From JBBRLA01 sp038231615 (GTDB lineage Bacteria; Myxococcota_A; Polyangia; Palsa-1104; JAEUJZ01), in contig JBBRLA010000069.1 in the NCBI GenBank assembly GCA_038231615.1, positions 1 through 20,020 on the forward strand: a stretch of DNA of 20,020 nucleotides, in the 5' to 3' direction. Shown one piece after another: positions 19,815-20,020 of this stretch. Each line of letters opens with the position of its first letter. Position 1 is the stretch's first letter. The position numbers and the translations under genes are program-made. The notes under the pieces were generated by a model. The model was not told the origin of the DNA, did not search any database, and saw only the letters and a program-made list of their open reading frames with translations.

Positions 19815-20020
19815 TTATCTCACTGCGCGCAGGGTCGCGCCGCCGTGGTGACCGAGTTGGGAGCGCAGGTCCACCAGATTCAGCGGCGGGGCGCTCCCCG
19901 GGTCCAGGTTGTCGAGGTACACGTCCTCGGCCCACATGATGAACTGCCCATCGCGCAGCCCCTGGGTGTGGTGAATCGTCACACCGGCGAAGTTCCCATT
20001 GGCTTTGGGGATGATCTTCA
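19815..20020 (-). CDS. C-terminal part of an unidentified protein; 5' partial
   Basis: On the minus strand a frame is open from the window edge to TAA at 19817-19815, 67 residues. Coding is supported by strong G/C third positions and protein-like sequence, including GNFAGVTIHHTQGLRDGQFI, MWAEDVYLDNLDPG and PPLNLVDLRSQLG. The mix of short strands and turns suggests a beta-rich, possibly secreted domain. I recognise no family, and the gene start lies outside the window. Confidence 0.55.
   Translation of the reverse strand, partial: KIIPKANGNFAGVTIHHTQGLRDGQFIMWAEDVYLDNLDPGSAPPLNLVDLRSQLGHHGGATLRAVR

Overview
The window looks like a chromosomal segment from a GC-rich bacterium of the Myxococcota / former Deltaproteobacteria type. 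This rests on the very high GC and strong G/C third-position bias, a surface protein ending in a MYXO-CTERM-like tail at the left edge, the gene order hrcA-grpE-dnaK-dnaJ, and a Roadblock/LC7 protein. The lineage is inferred from gene content only.

Layout from left to right. (1) The 3' end of a secreted ASH-domain (choice-of-anchor D) protein, a three-copy 31-bp tandem repeat, and a polytopic membrane protein of unknown function. (2) A minus-strand Rpn-type PD-(D/E)XK protein, divergent from acetyl-CoA synthetase (acs). (3) A minus-strand Smr-domain protein, divergent from the heat-shock operon hrcA-grpE-dnaK-dnaJ. The operon ends in a strong hairpin, followed by a ~140-bp palindromic repeat element. 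(4) A Roadblock/LC7 protein, divergent from a two-gene unit made of a small membrane protein and a zinc-ribbon protein with a C-terminal membrane anchor. (5) On the minus strand: an M50B-like membrane metallopeptidase, hemD (overlapping its end), and tRNA-Leu(CAA). hemD carries an in-frame minisatellite between its two lobes and a second short repeat at its 3' end. (6) A Uma2-family nuclease-fold protein, an unrecognised 282-aa protein and a DUF1801 protein. (7) A visibly AT-richer, poorly coding stretch from about 16.7 kb with iterated CCGGTAGT motifs. It leads into a 603-aa protein that joins an N-terminal GHKL ATPase domain to a C-terminal PD-(D/E)XK nuclease motif. This gene looks acquired and is the best candidate here for an anti-phage or DNA-processing effector. 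(8) A possible small winged-helix protein, a 21-bp tandem-repeat array with an adjacent hairpin, and the 3' end of another gene.

A regularity runs through the window. At many genes that begin a transcript, a TANNNT-like -10 hexamer lies exactly 6-7 nt before the ATG and there is no Shine-Dalgarno sequence: the Rpn gene, acs, smr, the M50 gene, the DUF1801 gene, the GHKL-nuclease gene and, with a weaker hexamer, the Roadblock gene. A -10 at that distance puts the transcription start at or next to the A of the ATG, so these mRNAs are probably leaderless. Genes inside transcripts (grpE, the zinc-ribbon gene) and two others (the membrane protein at 733, Uma2) have purine-rich ribosome-binding sites instead. 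The M50 and Uma2 genes share a ~40-bp duplicated promoter block of this kind.

All functional calls come from reading motifs by eye. No database search or structure prediction was run.
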